From Isoperla grammatica (taxonomy: Eukaryota > Arthropoda > Insecta > Plecoptera > Perlodidae): 64,000 bases of DNA. The notes beneath the pieces were generated by a model. The model saw only the letters and a program-made list of their open reading frames with translations, was not told the origin of the DNA and ran no database searches. The translations under genes were made by a program, and so were the position numbers. Positions within the stretch are counted from its first letter, which is position 1. Every line of letters begins with the position of its first letter. Of this stretch, positions 41,593 through 52,722 are shown piece after piece. The stretch is from positions 62,001-126,000 of the forward strand of contig CAMDTW010000212.1 of the NCBI GenBank assembly GCA_945910005.1. The letters are read 5' to 3'.

Positions 41593-42625
41593 TAGGGATG
41601 CACACGATAATCGATATTATCGATCGATAATCAATATTGGTACAATTTTAGAGAATCGATAATGAAATCTCATTATCGATAATCGAAAAATCAATAATCA
41701 CTTGAATGTGGACCTAAATACTTAATTCGTATTTTCCCGCGCTTGGAACTATCTCTCGCTAATACAGCGTGATACCACGAACGTTGACGATGATTGTCGA
41801 ACACGCCCGACGCCATCCACCAAGGCCATCCACTTCAGTCGGCATTAGATAGTCTTGTCGGTAGGTCAAGTAGCACGCTCACGTTTCGTTTTGATCGCCG
41901 CTGTAAGTGGCTTCGTTCGCGGCCGCCGTCATATGACCTTTGACTGACAGTTTAGTGTGTGTGTAGTGTTGCCAAGATTTGTTTTCATAGGCTTAAAACG
42001 TATTTTGTTTATACATTCAGACAGAATGCCCCGCAAACTGTTTATTATGTCTAATAAACGCATTGTTTGATATCTATGTACGTAGTGTGTGTATGCATAA
42101 CATAAGCCTTGCCTACACTTTCCTGCGATAATCCTCACCCGAGGTATTCAAGGCCAAGCAAGGTCAGCCGGCGATCTGCTGCTGTCATTAGACCCAACGG
42201 CAAATGTTCGTTCGGCGCTCGGGCCTTCGCCTGAGCAGGTCTAGGCGGGCAGTTGGGGGGGGGGGGGGGGGGGGGGTCAAACCGGTCGGCAGGCGCAGAA
42301 CAAGAAGAGATCGGGAATGAGAGCTCTTGTTACGGCTCGCACTTGTCACACGCTTTGAGGTAGGTTCCGCTTACCTCGGAACAAGCTAAAGTTTGATTCG
42401 GGAAGTCGGGGGGGGGGGGGGGGGGGGGGGGCGATTGGCAGACGCAGAACGAAGACAAGAGCGACAGGTATAAGAGCTTGTTTATTTTAATTTTCGATTT
42501 TTTTTTTTTTTTTTACTAGCTGAAATTTGTTTATCAATGTATCGATATTATCGATAATATCGATTCGATAATGACACGGCCGTTTCGATAATCGATAATG
42601 AAAAAAGTATCGATGTGCATCCCTA
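41593..42625. mobile_element. Non-autonomous hAT element (1033 bp)
   Basis: TAGGGATGCACACGATAA and its counterpart ATCGATGTGCATCCCTA are inverted ends. GTTGAAAC at 41585-41592 and 42626-42633 is an 8-bp duplication. Subterminal TATCGATAAT repeats on both sides. Interior holds two diverged copies of a segment with a 20-base G run (about 42257 and 42412). Confidence 0.94.
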
Positions 42626-42858
42626 GTTGAAACCTATGTTCTCTTGGAGAATAAATCGGTCTATCGAATGTACGGACCAACTATTCTTACAAACGTGCTT
42701 GTGATCTTTATGCAGCGAGCACTTACAACAATATTTTAGCGCGTGTTTATTAATTTATGGCCACTGGCGTGCATTGTAATTACTTTTGACTGTACCTGTA
42801 GGATTTCTGTTTTTTTTTTTAAAGAAAATTAGCTGCTGGATCTAAGGGGCGTAGGCTA

Positions 42859-45800
42859 CTAGTCTTTAGCCTTTCTTTTCCTATTTGACAACGCCTGATC
42901 CACCCTGTCTGGAGCAAACCGCAAAAATGCTTTTATCGCCTCTTCAATGGCACTATTTGAAGTTTGTATCATTTTGTTTTTATGTACAGCATCTACAAAA
43001 AATAAAAGACACATTTTAGTCATTTCAATGAATTAATTATAAAATAAACTTAGTCATAAAAAGATGTGACTTAAATATAATTATTCTTATACATATAAAG
43101 TAATTATTCTTGTATGGTTTTAATTTGTCCCAGATTGTTGTTTTCGAAATATGTAGCCTAACCCTACCCATGATGTCAAATTATTTTAATATATTTGTCC
43201 GATTGGAAGCCTACCTTTTCATACACTGGTATTTACTTTTTGTAAATACTACTACTACTACTAAAACCAGGAAATGCATGATGGCCTAGTACGCTAAAAA
43301 TGTGGGCATATGAAAAGAAGATTTACTTTTTGTTAGGCCTAGCTACACTGGTAATACTAATTAGGTATGGCTTGCATACATATTGATTGCAATTGAGACA
43401 ACTAAATGCAGTAGGCTACCATTAGGCTACCAAAAGGCCCATTCACAATCAGTTTCAAGGCGTAAGGTCTAAGGCGTAAGGCGTATGGTTTAATATTGCT
43501 AAGCATATGTTTCAATGCTACTGTTCACAACGCGTTGTATGTTGTAAGGCGCAAGTCGTAGTGAATTGCTCAAAATCCAATTCTTACGACGAGACTCTTA
43601 CGACGAACCAATCACAACAACGTATCTCCCACTGCGTACTTGATACACTGCCATATGGCCGTCATGTGTTGAACATGCAAAAGGCTGTGCATCGTATCGC
43701 CGCGTCCGTTGCACATGCATAGAACAACGAGGCGTTAACCAAATAATTTTATTGCTAACGGTTGGCTTTTCCTACGCCTTGCGCCTTAAACCTTACGACT
43801 TGCTCCTTACGCCTAACAACTGATTGTGAATGATGCTTTACAGAACATGTGCATTTTTACAAGACTATCTGTTAGGACTAGGGATGGGATAGTGTACACG
43901 TGTAAACGTGTACACGCTTTAATGCGTGTACACGTTTACTGTTTTTCTGGAAACAATAAACGCGCCGTGTGTGCGACCGGCCACGGAGGGCTTGCGTCGA
44001 CGACGAGTGGTTTCATGCAATGTGTGAAGTAAGAACCATGAAACACGCTGGATTACGTCTTGAAACCGTTTGCGGGAACAACACTTTAAAACATAATTTT
44101 TCGGTCTAGACAGAACATGATTTTTTTTCGAAAGCACGAACGTGTACACGGCTTTGCCAGCAGCAGTGTACACGTTTAGTGAAGTACACGCTTTTGCCCA
44201 TCCTTAGTTAGGACTCATTTACAACCCCTCCCCCTTTAATGCATCTCTAATGAACAAGAAGCCAACTCTAAATACTTAGGCATATACTCACCAATGATGA
44301 TCTTCGTGATTTTTAAATCGTTAAAAGCCACTTTTCCTCCTCTCCCACGCCAATTGCAATCCATGGCTGCTTGATTGGTAATTATCTTTTTCAACACGTT
44401 TCTTGTGGTGTCACCTACATTGATGCCCCCTGTGCGGCCCAAGTAATTAGTCTATAAAGAAAAACATGATCAGTACATGTAGGCCAATATACATTACAGC
44501 AAGGGTGTGGTGTTTTCAGATTGTATCCTACATATAACAGATACGTTATTGATATTGATTACCTTGTGCACAGTGCACCTCTAGTAATTTAGTTGAATCT
44601 ACAGTGGGCACTACCGGTACCTACAAACATTGTTCTCCTTTGTAAGCTAAATCAGTTTGTTCAACTGAATAGGATCTAGATGATGAATAAATGCATCAAT
44701 AAAACACAATGAATAAACATTTAGTAGGGATGGACGAACCTTGGTTTCTGACTTTCAAACTGAACTCGAACCAAACTTTTACAAATCACAGTACAAAAAA
44801 AAATTATATACTACGGATGGGACAATTCCAAAGTCTCACCCGTTACATTATTTACCAAACCGATTCCTTAAAAATTATGCACTAGGGTAGAGGCAAGTAG
44901 AGGGTAGGATGGATTTTGATGAACTATCTAGATATTATTTGCATGGGATGCCTAAGCGTAGTTCATGAATATGAAGGCTATTTGAAGATCTAGGCCTATG
45001 CCAATAAATAGGGCTAAGCTTAACCCTAGGCCTACAGGAAATGACGATGTTGTCATCAGTACTTGATCCAGCAACTGAATTCCTCTATGAAGTCATATCT
45101 TTAAAAAGGATGTTCCTGGACTAGGCCTAGATGTTTTGAAAGCCTAGAGCAACTAGGCCTCACAAATCTTATTATTATCATGTTCATCAATCATCATAAT
45201 CATGTCATTCTAACCTCTAAAAGCGGTGTTGTTAAAACTTGAAATGAACATCATTTTGAGTGTTATGTTTTTAAGAGTAACCAAATAAGAACTTTCATTT
45301 CTTACGTGCGATCATAATTCCCATTTGATTCCTTTTTTTGCAAAATGTTGAGGAAGACGAAATAAATTTTTATCTGCCCTAGATTCAATCACGAAATACA
45401 AAAACGGCAGCCATTTTAGTTCTCTATCGATATATTATCGATCATCGAGCTAGTCGAATTTCGTCCGGGTATTACCAACTCTCGAAAACAGTTCGTTTTA
45501 AGTTCGAAATTTTTATAAATCACGAACTCGAAAGTTCGTCCATCCCTAATTATTAGAAACAATGTAGTCTACATACCCATTTTCGTGCCATGCTGACATT
45601 ACCATCTAGTTTCCTCTCGAATCCCATCAAATGCCTGATGGAGGCAAATGGTATCTCCTGTAGCTCATCAGTTGATGGCATGTCATCACCAGCTGTTTCG
45701 GAAGCATTTGACAGTGCAGACAAAATCCTGGTGTTGTGACTTACTTGTGCTTTTAATGACACTAGCAGGTTCAAAACAGTTCTCTGAAAGTTATTTGGAT

Positions 45801-47535
45801 TATCAGGTGTGGCAGAGGATTCTCGAGGCATAGGCCTAGGCCTAGTTTGTGGAGACGAAGTAACTTTACGAGGCGTGTTTTTTTTTTTGAGGGGCTTTAC
45901 GAGGCGTGTTTTTTTTAGGAGTGGCTTTACGAGGTGGGGTTTTTCGAGAGTTAGTTTCTCTGAGGGGAACTTTTGCAGCGACTTTTTGTGGGGTGGTTTC
46001 TTGGAGACTTGGTTGAAGATCGTCATCATCCAATTCCATCACACCTGAAAAAGGAAAAATGTATTTAATCAATATTAATACATAGGCCTATTATTAATTA
46101 GGCCTATCACATTATTTGAAGGGAAGTGTCTAGCATATAATAATGAATGAGGGAAATTAAGCAAATCTTTTGGGTATGGTTTTTGGTTTTGGGTCAGTTT
46201 TTTAGAACTGAATAGGATAGACCAAATTAATTAAATAAATAATAAAAAAAAAATTGTTAGAGCCCAGTGAACACAGTAGGCTAAAAAATAAATTCACAAA
46301 AAAATAAACAAAATTCTCTCAATGATTACAGTAGTCTATTTGAAAACATACCTAAATCGTTGAATGTGTCACGAAGATCCTTTGCAACGCTGAAAGGTTG
46401 AGGTGGAGATAAGTCAACGTCAGAATACTCAAAGTCTAATGCAGCATGTATACTAGCGGGGGATTCAACTGATGTATAGTTTGACACTGCAACAGGAGCC
46501 ACTTGTTCTGAAAATAAAACCAAATGGACCCTAGGTTTACCAGTACTAGGAAGAAATTGATTCACTTCATTCAATCAATTATTTCCATCATCACTATGTT
46601 GTCAACTTTCAGTAGGTCTACCACAATTAGCACTTTAAAAAGCAAAATTATCATGCAAGTTACTTTCATAGATTTCATGCTTATAGGCTATAGCCTAGGT
46701 TTATATTGACCTCCGATAATTACCCAAGGAGAGTACAGCTTAGGTGCGTACATGTAATGTTGCCCGAATACCTTCTAAACGCAACACAGATTGGGCCTCA
46801 AGAGGGGAGCACATGTAGAGATGCAATCTCCAATAGTGTGTTTTTAATAGTGTTTTTAGAAAATAATGTACCTGCCCGAGCCTGACTACTACTTTGACAT
46901 TGCCCGAGCATATGTTTAGCCCTGTAGGATGGCACGCCCAGTTTATGAAGAGTGAAAATGACTGAACATACCTGTAGACTTGGAAGTAGGAAATGCCGGC
47001 ACCGGGGGACTTCGTGGATTACTTAAATCCATTTCATCGGATGAACTGCTCTCTACCACTACTCTTGAAAAACGTTTTTGCTTGTGATCCCTGCCATTTG
47101 TCTCAGGATCAGTGTATACATCGGAACAGTCCCGAGCCTCGTCCATCTTTTTAAGTGCGTCTGAATAATTGTCTGAAATATTGTTACATAACATAATGAC
47201 AAATACATAGATATTACCACGTGTAGGCCTAGTTATCTTAATAATTGTAGCCCAACTTAACTTGTTATTCAGGCAATCTATGGTAGGTAGGGCCTAGAAC
47301 TAATAGATCACATGTACTTACCACTTTTATAAAAAATACGCTCAATATCACAAATTTTCCAGGTTTTTTTGTGGGGCTGTTCTTCAAATTCGACAGCCTT
47401 AGCTACTTTGGAGGCTGTTGTATATGGAGGCCAATAGCATTTTAATTGGCCATTATGTTTTATCAACCAATGGCTGGATATTACATAAAGTCCGCCAAGT
47501 GTCCGTGACTTTCCAAAATATGCAACAATGTACAT
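42859..47535 (-). CDS. DUF4806-family accessory protein of the CACTA-like element, six exons
   Basis: Exons by splice signals: 47322-47535 (ATG at 47535), 46972-47172, 46352-46507, 45577-46044, 44292-44451 and 42859-42992 (TAG). All introns are GT-AG and phases agree, except for one 1-base break in an 11-A run (45878-45888) of exon 4. Exon 1 has VAYFGKSRTLGGLYVISSHW and KCYWPPY; exons 2 and 3 are acidic and Ser-rich. Exon 4 has basic TPRKAPxKK repeats, then RTVLNLLVSLKAQVSHNTRI and PFASIRHLMGFERKL. Exon 5 has DTTRNVLKKIITNQAAMDCN and WRGRGGKVAFNDLKI; exon 6 ends RFAPDRVDQALSNRKRKAKD. The WxGxGGKxAFxDLK block after a helical segment matches the DUF4806 family. Function is unknown; by position it may be the second, DNA-binding or regulatory protein of a two-gene CACTA element. 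The gene lies downstream of the transposase on the same strand. Confidence 0.72.
43440..43832. mobile_element. MITE-like inverted-repeat element in intron 5
   Basis: CATTCACAATCAGTT at the left is mirrored by AACTGATTGTGAATG at the right. AGGCGTAAGG motifs follow on both sides. Target duplication unclear. Confidence 0.7.
43879..44206. mobile_element. Short hAT element in intron 5 (328 bp)
   Basis: Starts TAGGGATGGGATAGTGTACA and ends with an approximate inverse (GCCCATCCTTA). GTTAGGAC at 43871-43878 and 44207-44214 is the 8-bp duplication. Many ACGTGTACACG palindromes. Confidence 0.92.
44725..45548. mobile_element. hAT-like element in intron 4 (824 bp)
   Basis: TAGGGATGGACGAAC and GTTCGTCCATCCCTA are inverted ends. 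The flanking 8-mers ACATTTAG and ATTATTAG agree at only five positions, so the duplication is decayed or absent. AGTTCGAA motifs near the right end. Confidence 0.75.
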
Positions 47536-48035
47536 TGAAGCTAAATAGTATAAATATCTGTCATGTGTTATTGTATGTTGATGTTGATTCCTACAAAGAA
47601 AGAAAGAAAGAAAACAAAATTAACAAGGCCTAAGAAATTAGCAAATTATAGTTTTCAAGATGCTTAATGGTTCTGCTGTAAAAGATTTGAAGTAGGCCTA
47701 GACGTAGGCTACAGGCTACAAATCCACAATGTTAAGAAAATGTATAATTTGACCTCATACCTTTGCTAATTTGTTACAAACATTTGTGTACAGTGTAAGC
47801 CTAAAATAATGCCAAAACATGGATTAAAATTTCAGTTGTAAAACATAACCATTACACAAATTTGTAATTTTTAAATATTAACAGGGCTATCTACACGTGA
47901 AACCTTTATAATGCAAGTATGTACATATTACGTATCCAGTAATTTCTTTACATCCCCTATCACTGCTTATTTAGGCCTACCTATTTCATGTATGTTGTTC
48001 TTGTTCTTGTGTTACACACTAGCTAAGCTACCATG
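47536..48035. other. Spacer between the two element genes
   Basis: Contains AAAGAAAGAAAG near 47600 and scattered AGGCCTA. It would hold the promoter of the DUF4806 gene and the terminator of the transposase gene; no discrete signal can be named. Confidence 0.4.
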
Positions 48036-50291
48036 TTACTGGTGCATATGCTGGCTGTGAAGTAGAGGTATTATCAAATATGTATTGTTTTCTTCTGGAT
48101 AACATACACATTTATATTTTATTTCCGAAATACTCCAGTGGTGCAAATTTCCAACTTCACGGCCCAAGTAAATATTTAGCTTAGAAGACTCACATGGATA
48201 ATGATAATAATTATCTAAGTGAACTAAAGGGCATCCAATAAGTTCAATGTTACTTGTTGTAGTTTGAATAATATTTCTAATGAATATTACTTTTGAGTCG
48301 TGAGTCATGAAACAGTTGTTAGGTGGTTCAGTCTTTAAAGTATAGTTTTTAAACTCAAGTTCCTTATATTGTATTCCAGTTACATTTCTGTATAACGGTC
48401 CATCACTGTGCAATTTGCTTAGCGTGCTTCTATTCAAACACTCTGTCAATTGCGCTTTAGGATCTGTAACCTGATGACTGATGAGGTTTTTCATTTCCAG
48501 ACAACGGTTAACAAGTTGCTGCAGTGGGTTAGATGGAGACTTGATTTTGTGTTTAAGTTGACCTAATAGGTTTTCAAACTTAAAAGCGCTAAACTCGTCA
48601 AGTGGCCCATACCGTTTTACGTCATTAGCAAGATGGATAAGTCCATGTACATTAAATACCACCATTTGAGGACCATAAATCTGTTTATACGTATTCACAA
48701 ATAAAACCAGGAGGGAGTGTGCATAGTCGACAAACTCTAAATCATAAGCGAGATCCGAAACTAAAATACGAATTGCCACATGAAGGGTTAGAAAGTTACA
48801 ATACTGATTTTTTGGTAAAATATCTTTCAAAATCAGTGGTCCAGTATAAAGTAACAGTTGCCTGAACTCAGTCGCTTTGAAACGATCAATATCGATTAGA
48901 CTTCTCGGTTTTCGCTGGAAATCTTTAGGTGTAGAGGTTCGGAGTTCAATAAGCCTGTTTGACATCATTTTACTCTGACGTCCACTAATGCGAGTGGGCA
49001 ACGGTCCTCGAAGCCAAATGTCTCGCAAAAGACGACGCATTACACCTAAACACACAAGGTGCATGTAGTCGACTACAAATTGCGAAACCATTCCAATGTT
49101 TAAGGCAAGCAATGGTGAACTTCCTTTGTGGTGGTGTTCTTGCAATTTTGAACGAAATGAATCGTCAGTACGAAGCTGTACATCTGTTTCAGGAAAAATT
49201 ACTTTTCCTACCCACACCCCTCGTTGTGTGCATTTATCACATCCATAGTAGCCACTGTGATATTTGATGCATTTCAAAAATGCTTTGGCTGGTGCATCAC
49301 AAATAAAGGGGCCATCCAGTCCCAAAGCAAATTGCTTGCCATTCCATTTAAAGCCATTATTGTGGAGATCCAAGACTTCATTAATAAATGGTCTCAAGAA
49401 TAGTTCCACACTGTCCGGTTCTGGCTTAGAAGTATCACAAAATATTCCCACTATAAATGGTGATGAATCATGTGTCTCGATAATCGAACACAGAATTGGC
49501 CAGAACTGTACTTGTGAGCTATGGAAAAGTGGAAGACCATCAACATTGGTACAGAAATTTACTGTGTGCTTAATGATGTCATTTGAAGACACTTCTGCAG
49601 GTCCACAGTATTTTAACTTTAGGCCACTTTTTAGTTTTTGAGTCATTCCATCATAAAAACCAAAATGGAAATATTTTCCACTACCTACATCACTTAATGT
49701 CGATAATCGTGGTGTGTTTTTCAGGGTCCGAGGGTCCTTGGGCAAAATGTTTCCAAAATGATTATTTATTATGCACAGTAGATCCTTAGCAGCTTCATAT
49801 GTTATGCCGTATTTAAGAGACCATAAAGCTATGTCATTAGAAAGCCTTGAAACATTTGGCATACCAGTAGGCCCGCTTATGGAACCAATCTCTTCATTCT
49901 GAAAGCTAGAAGTGGACCCAGGTGCATGAATCACATTGTCTGTTAAGTTATTGTCTCGAAGACAATTGGGAAATGATGTTTCATTATCATCATTTACTAT
50001 CTGGCTCATTATTTCGTGATCAGGGCAGGTTGTCTCATTGTCATAGGAACTCGATGGCTCCTCATTTGCATCAGAAAATGTTTCAATTGAGTCTCTGGTA
50101 GGTTGACACAAATTATTAGGTATCAAATGTAGGCCAATATCTTGAGAGGTACCGGAACATGCAGTGGAAGAGGTTTCTGTTGCGAAGCTGGTAAATATAG
50201 CGTCGACTTCCTCTCGAACACGCCTGTACCCTTGACGTACATCAACTACATCCTTTCTAGGCTTGCAAACCTTTTTAGTAGGTGGATCCAT
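48036..50291 (-). CDS. CACTA/EnSpm-type transposase, 751 aa, intact
   Basis: Single uninterrupted ORF from ATG (50289-50291) to a stop at 48036. The first 150 residues are Ser/Thr/Asn-rich; the start MDPPTKKVCKPRKD is basic, possibly a nuclear signal. The core has NVDGLPLFHSSQVQFWPIL, PFIVGIFCDTSKP, ALGLDGPFICDAPAKAFLKC, SGYYGCDKCTQRGVW, VVDYMHLVCLGVMRRLL, FKATEFRQLLLYTGP and FSAFKFENLLGQLKHKI. I recognise this series from animal EnSpm-like (CMC) transposases. Candidate catalytic acids are the Asp of VDGLPLF, an Asp in DGPFICDAP and the Glu of KFENLL, with CDKC and DYMHLVC as the accompanying Cys/His motifs; these assignments are inferred. The C-terminal 130 residues are unassigned. Being intact, it may be active, cutting and joining the ends at 37634 and 54187. 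Confidence 0.82.
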   Translation of the reverse strand: MDPPTKKVCKPRKDVVDVRQGYRRVREEVDAIFTSFATETSSTACSGTSQDIGLHLIPNNLCQPTRDSIETFSDANEEPSSSYDNETTCPDHEIMSQIVNDDNETSFPNCLRDNNLTDNVIHAPGSTSSFQNEEIGSISGPTGMPNVSRLSNDIALWSLKYGITYEAAKDLLCIINNHFGNILPKDPRTLKNTPRLSTLSDVGSGKYFHFGFYDGMTQKLKSGLKLKYCGPAEVSSNDIIKHTVNFCTNVDGLPLFHSSQVQFWPILCSIIETHDSSPFIVGIFCDTSKPEPDSVELFLRPFINEVLDLHNNGFKWNGKQFALGLDGPFICDAPAKAFLKCIKYHSGYYGCDKCTQRGVWVGKVIFPETDVQLRTDDSFRSKLQEHHHKGSSPLLALNIGMVSQFVVDYMHLVCLGVMRRLLRDIWLRGPLPTRISGRQSKMMSNRLIELRTSTPKDFQRKPRSLIDIDRFKATEFRQLLLYTGPLILKDILPKNQYCNFLTLHVAIRILVSDLAYDLEFVDYAHSLLVLFVNTYKQIYGPQMVVFNVHGLIHLANDVKRYGPLDEFSAFKFENLLGQLKHKIKSPSNPLQQLVNRCLEMKNLISHQVTDPKAQLTECLNRSTLSKLHSDGPLYRNVTGIQYKELEFKNYTLKTEPPNNCFMTHDSKVIFIRNIIQTTTSNIELIGCPLVHLDNYYHYPCESSKLNIYLGREVGNLHHWSISEIKYKCVCYPEENNTYLIIPLLHSQHMHQ

Positions 50292-50540
50292 CTAACAATT
50301 GGCTGAAGAGACCAACTTTGCATAGAAAAAAAAAAAAAAAAAACAATTCGTAAATAAATGCCTAAAAGTACCTAGGGAAAGTTTATTAAAGACAGCACTA
50401 GGCCTAGCACATTTTTTTTTTTTTAATTCCGAAGTTGAAATATTACTGGTCAGTAGGCCTATGGCGGTCATGAATGGTCACTGGACAGAAGTTATGAGCG
50501 TGACATTTTAAATGAAAGCTTTGAATGTTGGTCACTATTG

Positions 50541-50974
50541 CTACGTTTACGCGAGCCGAGGTTGTACTCGTCAGTTCGAACTGGACATTATGCGAACCGA
50601 ATTTACTTGATAAACACATAAACACGTAAGTTCGAACCCAACTCAGCTCGGTGAAGAAGCCGAGCCAGCACACTTCGTGCGATCTCAATGTTGCGTGATA
50701 AACGTATGCGGACCGAATTGTGTCACGTGATAGAACTACTGAGGATACACAAGAGAAGGTCGATACTAAGACGGGAGTTTTTTCTAAGCCTTATAAGAAC
50801 AACAACTCGCCACAACGTACGTTTAGTAAGCGGTGGTCCACTCCTTGTTTTTCGGTACAAACCGGATCTGTGTAATATTTAGGCCTAGTACGATCTCAAA
50901 GTCCGTGGTAAACAGATGCCGAACTGTTGAGTACGTACTGGCTGGTACGTACTCAGCTCGCGTGGTAAACATAG
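50541..50974. mobile_element. Possible MITE with CTAYGTTTAC ends
   Basis: CTACGTTTACGCGAGCCGAG at the left is approximately mirrored at the right (reversed: CTATGTTTACCACGCGAGC). GATAAACAC-like motifs recur inside. No target duplication found. Confidence 0.4.
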
Positions 50975-51538
50975 TAGATGGTATATCGTACAACGTACAA
51001 CCACAAAGGCCCTCCCTCCCACTAGCCCTACTCTAGGACTGGTTTAGGATACAATAGCCAGTAACTCGGAGGTTGTCAGCAGAAAAGACGCGGTGACTCT
51101 GATGTAAGAGTTGAGGCTAGGCCTAGGGGCTAGGCCTAGAGCCTAACCTTGTATCTTGCTCGCTTAGTTGTAGGCCCAGGCCTATCAGAATTAACAGTAA
51201 ACCTAGCAACCCTGGGGGTCTAGGGCCTAGCCTAGGCCTACACGAAATGTGGACACAAATGTTCGTACTAGCCTAGATACCTGAATAGGCCCTAGGCCTA
51301 GTCTAGGCATAGCGTACCAGGAGCTGTGTTGCACACTGTATTGTAAGCATGGGGCCAACCTCATAGGCCTAGCCTAAACAGGCAGCCACAAAAGATGCAG
51401 GCCTAGGCCTATACGGTAATTGGCTTAAAAGTATAGTCCTACACAGTATCTAGGGCTAGCTGGACATTATGCGAACCGAATTTACTTAATAAACACATAA
51501 ACACGTAAGTTCGAACCCACCTCAGCTCGGTGAAGAAG
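50579..51538. repeat. Pair of 78-bp direct repeats 880 bp apart
   Basis: TGGACATTATGCGAACCGAA and the following 58 bp occur at 50579 and again at 51461 with few changes, suggesting a former duplicated or longer element. Confidence 0.8.
51100..51440. repeat. TAGGCCTA-rich stretch
   Basis: The 8-bp palindrome and its overlaps (TAGGCCTAGGCCTA) are packed densely here and scattered throughout the CACTA-like element. No gene. Confidence 0.7.
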
Positions 51539-51937
51539 CACACCAAGACAGTTGGACCACGGTATCTTCTTTATTCACGAGGTACATAAGATCACAAATT
51601 CGCAATGGCGAAATAAGAATGGCGTGTATGGACAGAGCCGTGACCCCACGCCACCAGAGCATAATGACCAACATGAGCGCATTAAACATGTATGTGATTT
51701 GAAGTACCGGTTAATACGTTGTGGCATGTTGTGGTAATTTTTGTTATATGATACGATATTTAATGTCTGTACTGCGTTTGTTTGCTTAAATGTAGGCCTA
51801 GTTATTTGTTGCTAAGATATTTAGTTGTAATACATACGGGCTATAGGTGGACATGCACTTCAAATGTTGGTATATACACTTTTCCATTTGGGAGCGAAAT
51901 TTGAAAATACAATGATGAATAGTTTGCTAAACTCTTA

Positions 51938-52088
51938 AAGGTTGGAATTCATAGTCGGCCCCTACACCTAGGGGCGCCCATTGTTACCAAGATAACAGTT
52001 GTTTCCATGTTATTTCCCATAAACAAAACAAATCCATAGCAACAATGGGTGCCCCTAGGTGTAGGGGCCGACTATGAATTCCAACCTT
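51938..52088. mobile_element. Hairpin MITE, about 48-bp arms
   Basis: The arm beginning AAGGTTGGAATTCATAGTCG is mirrored almost perfectly by the arm ending AATTCCAACCTT, around a loop of about 55 bp. The target duplication is ambiguous (TTA or TA). Confidence 0.8.
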
Positions 52089-52289
52089 ACAACAAACAAC
52101 TCCAATATATTCATTTTCCTGTTGTAGTTCTAACAAAATTGCGTAAATATATCTTACATTGCATACCATGAACATAGCAAAATTACTGAGGGTTAAAGCT
52201 ACTGCTTCAGACTTCATTGGCGACACAATGATGTTACATAGGTGGGAGGCCGTGAATTGATTCACGATTGGAGCTGTTCGATATTGCTA

Positions 52290-52722
52290 TACTGGCGTAT
52301 CCAGGGGTGGGGGAGGGGGCTTACCCCCCCGCCCCCCCCCCCCCCCCCCGAAATCCCAGCTTCAATAATTATACTCTGCAAAAATATTACAACGTATTAA
52401 TTTCTGTATTTGCTTAGCTAGGAAACACTCCCATAGGTGAAATTGCATGCATAAGATGGTAATTTGTATATAATATTGATTGATGGATTGGGTGAAGCAC
52501 CGTCCAGAACACAACACATAAAAACACATATAAAACACATTAGAATCACTTAAAAAATACTCATTTTCAAAAAAATAATCTGCGGTGCTAGTGAGGCCAG
52601 CATCGCCCCCCACCCTCGCCACCATTGGACCTTTTGTGGAGCACCTTTTTACAGTTTGTTCTACTTCGGGACAGCTCCCCCCCCCCCCCCCCAATCGAAA
52701 TATATTCCTGTGTACGCCACCT
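52290..52722. mobile_element. Possible inverted-repeat element with poly-C tracts
   Basis: TGGCGTATCCAGG at 52292 and CCTGTGTACGCCA near 52708 are imperfect inverses. Each is followed inward by a C or G homopolymer and a GAAAT motif. No target duplication identified. Confidence 0.4.
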
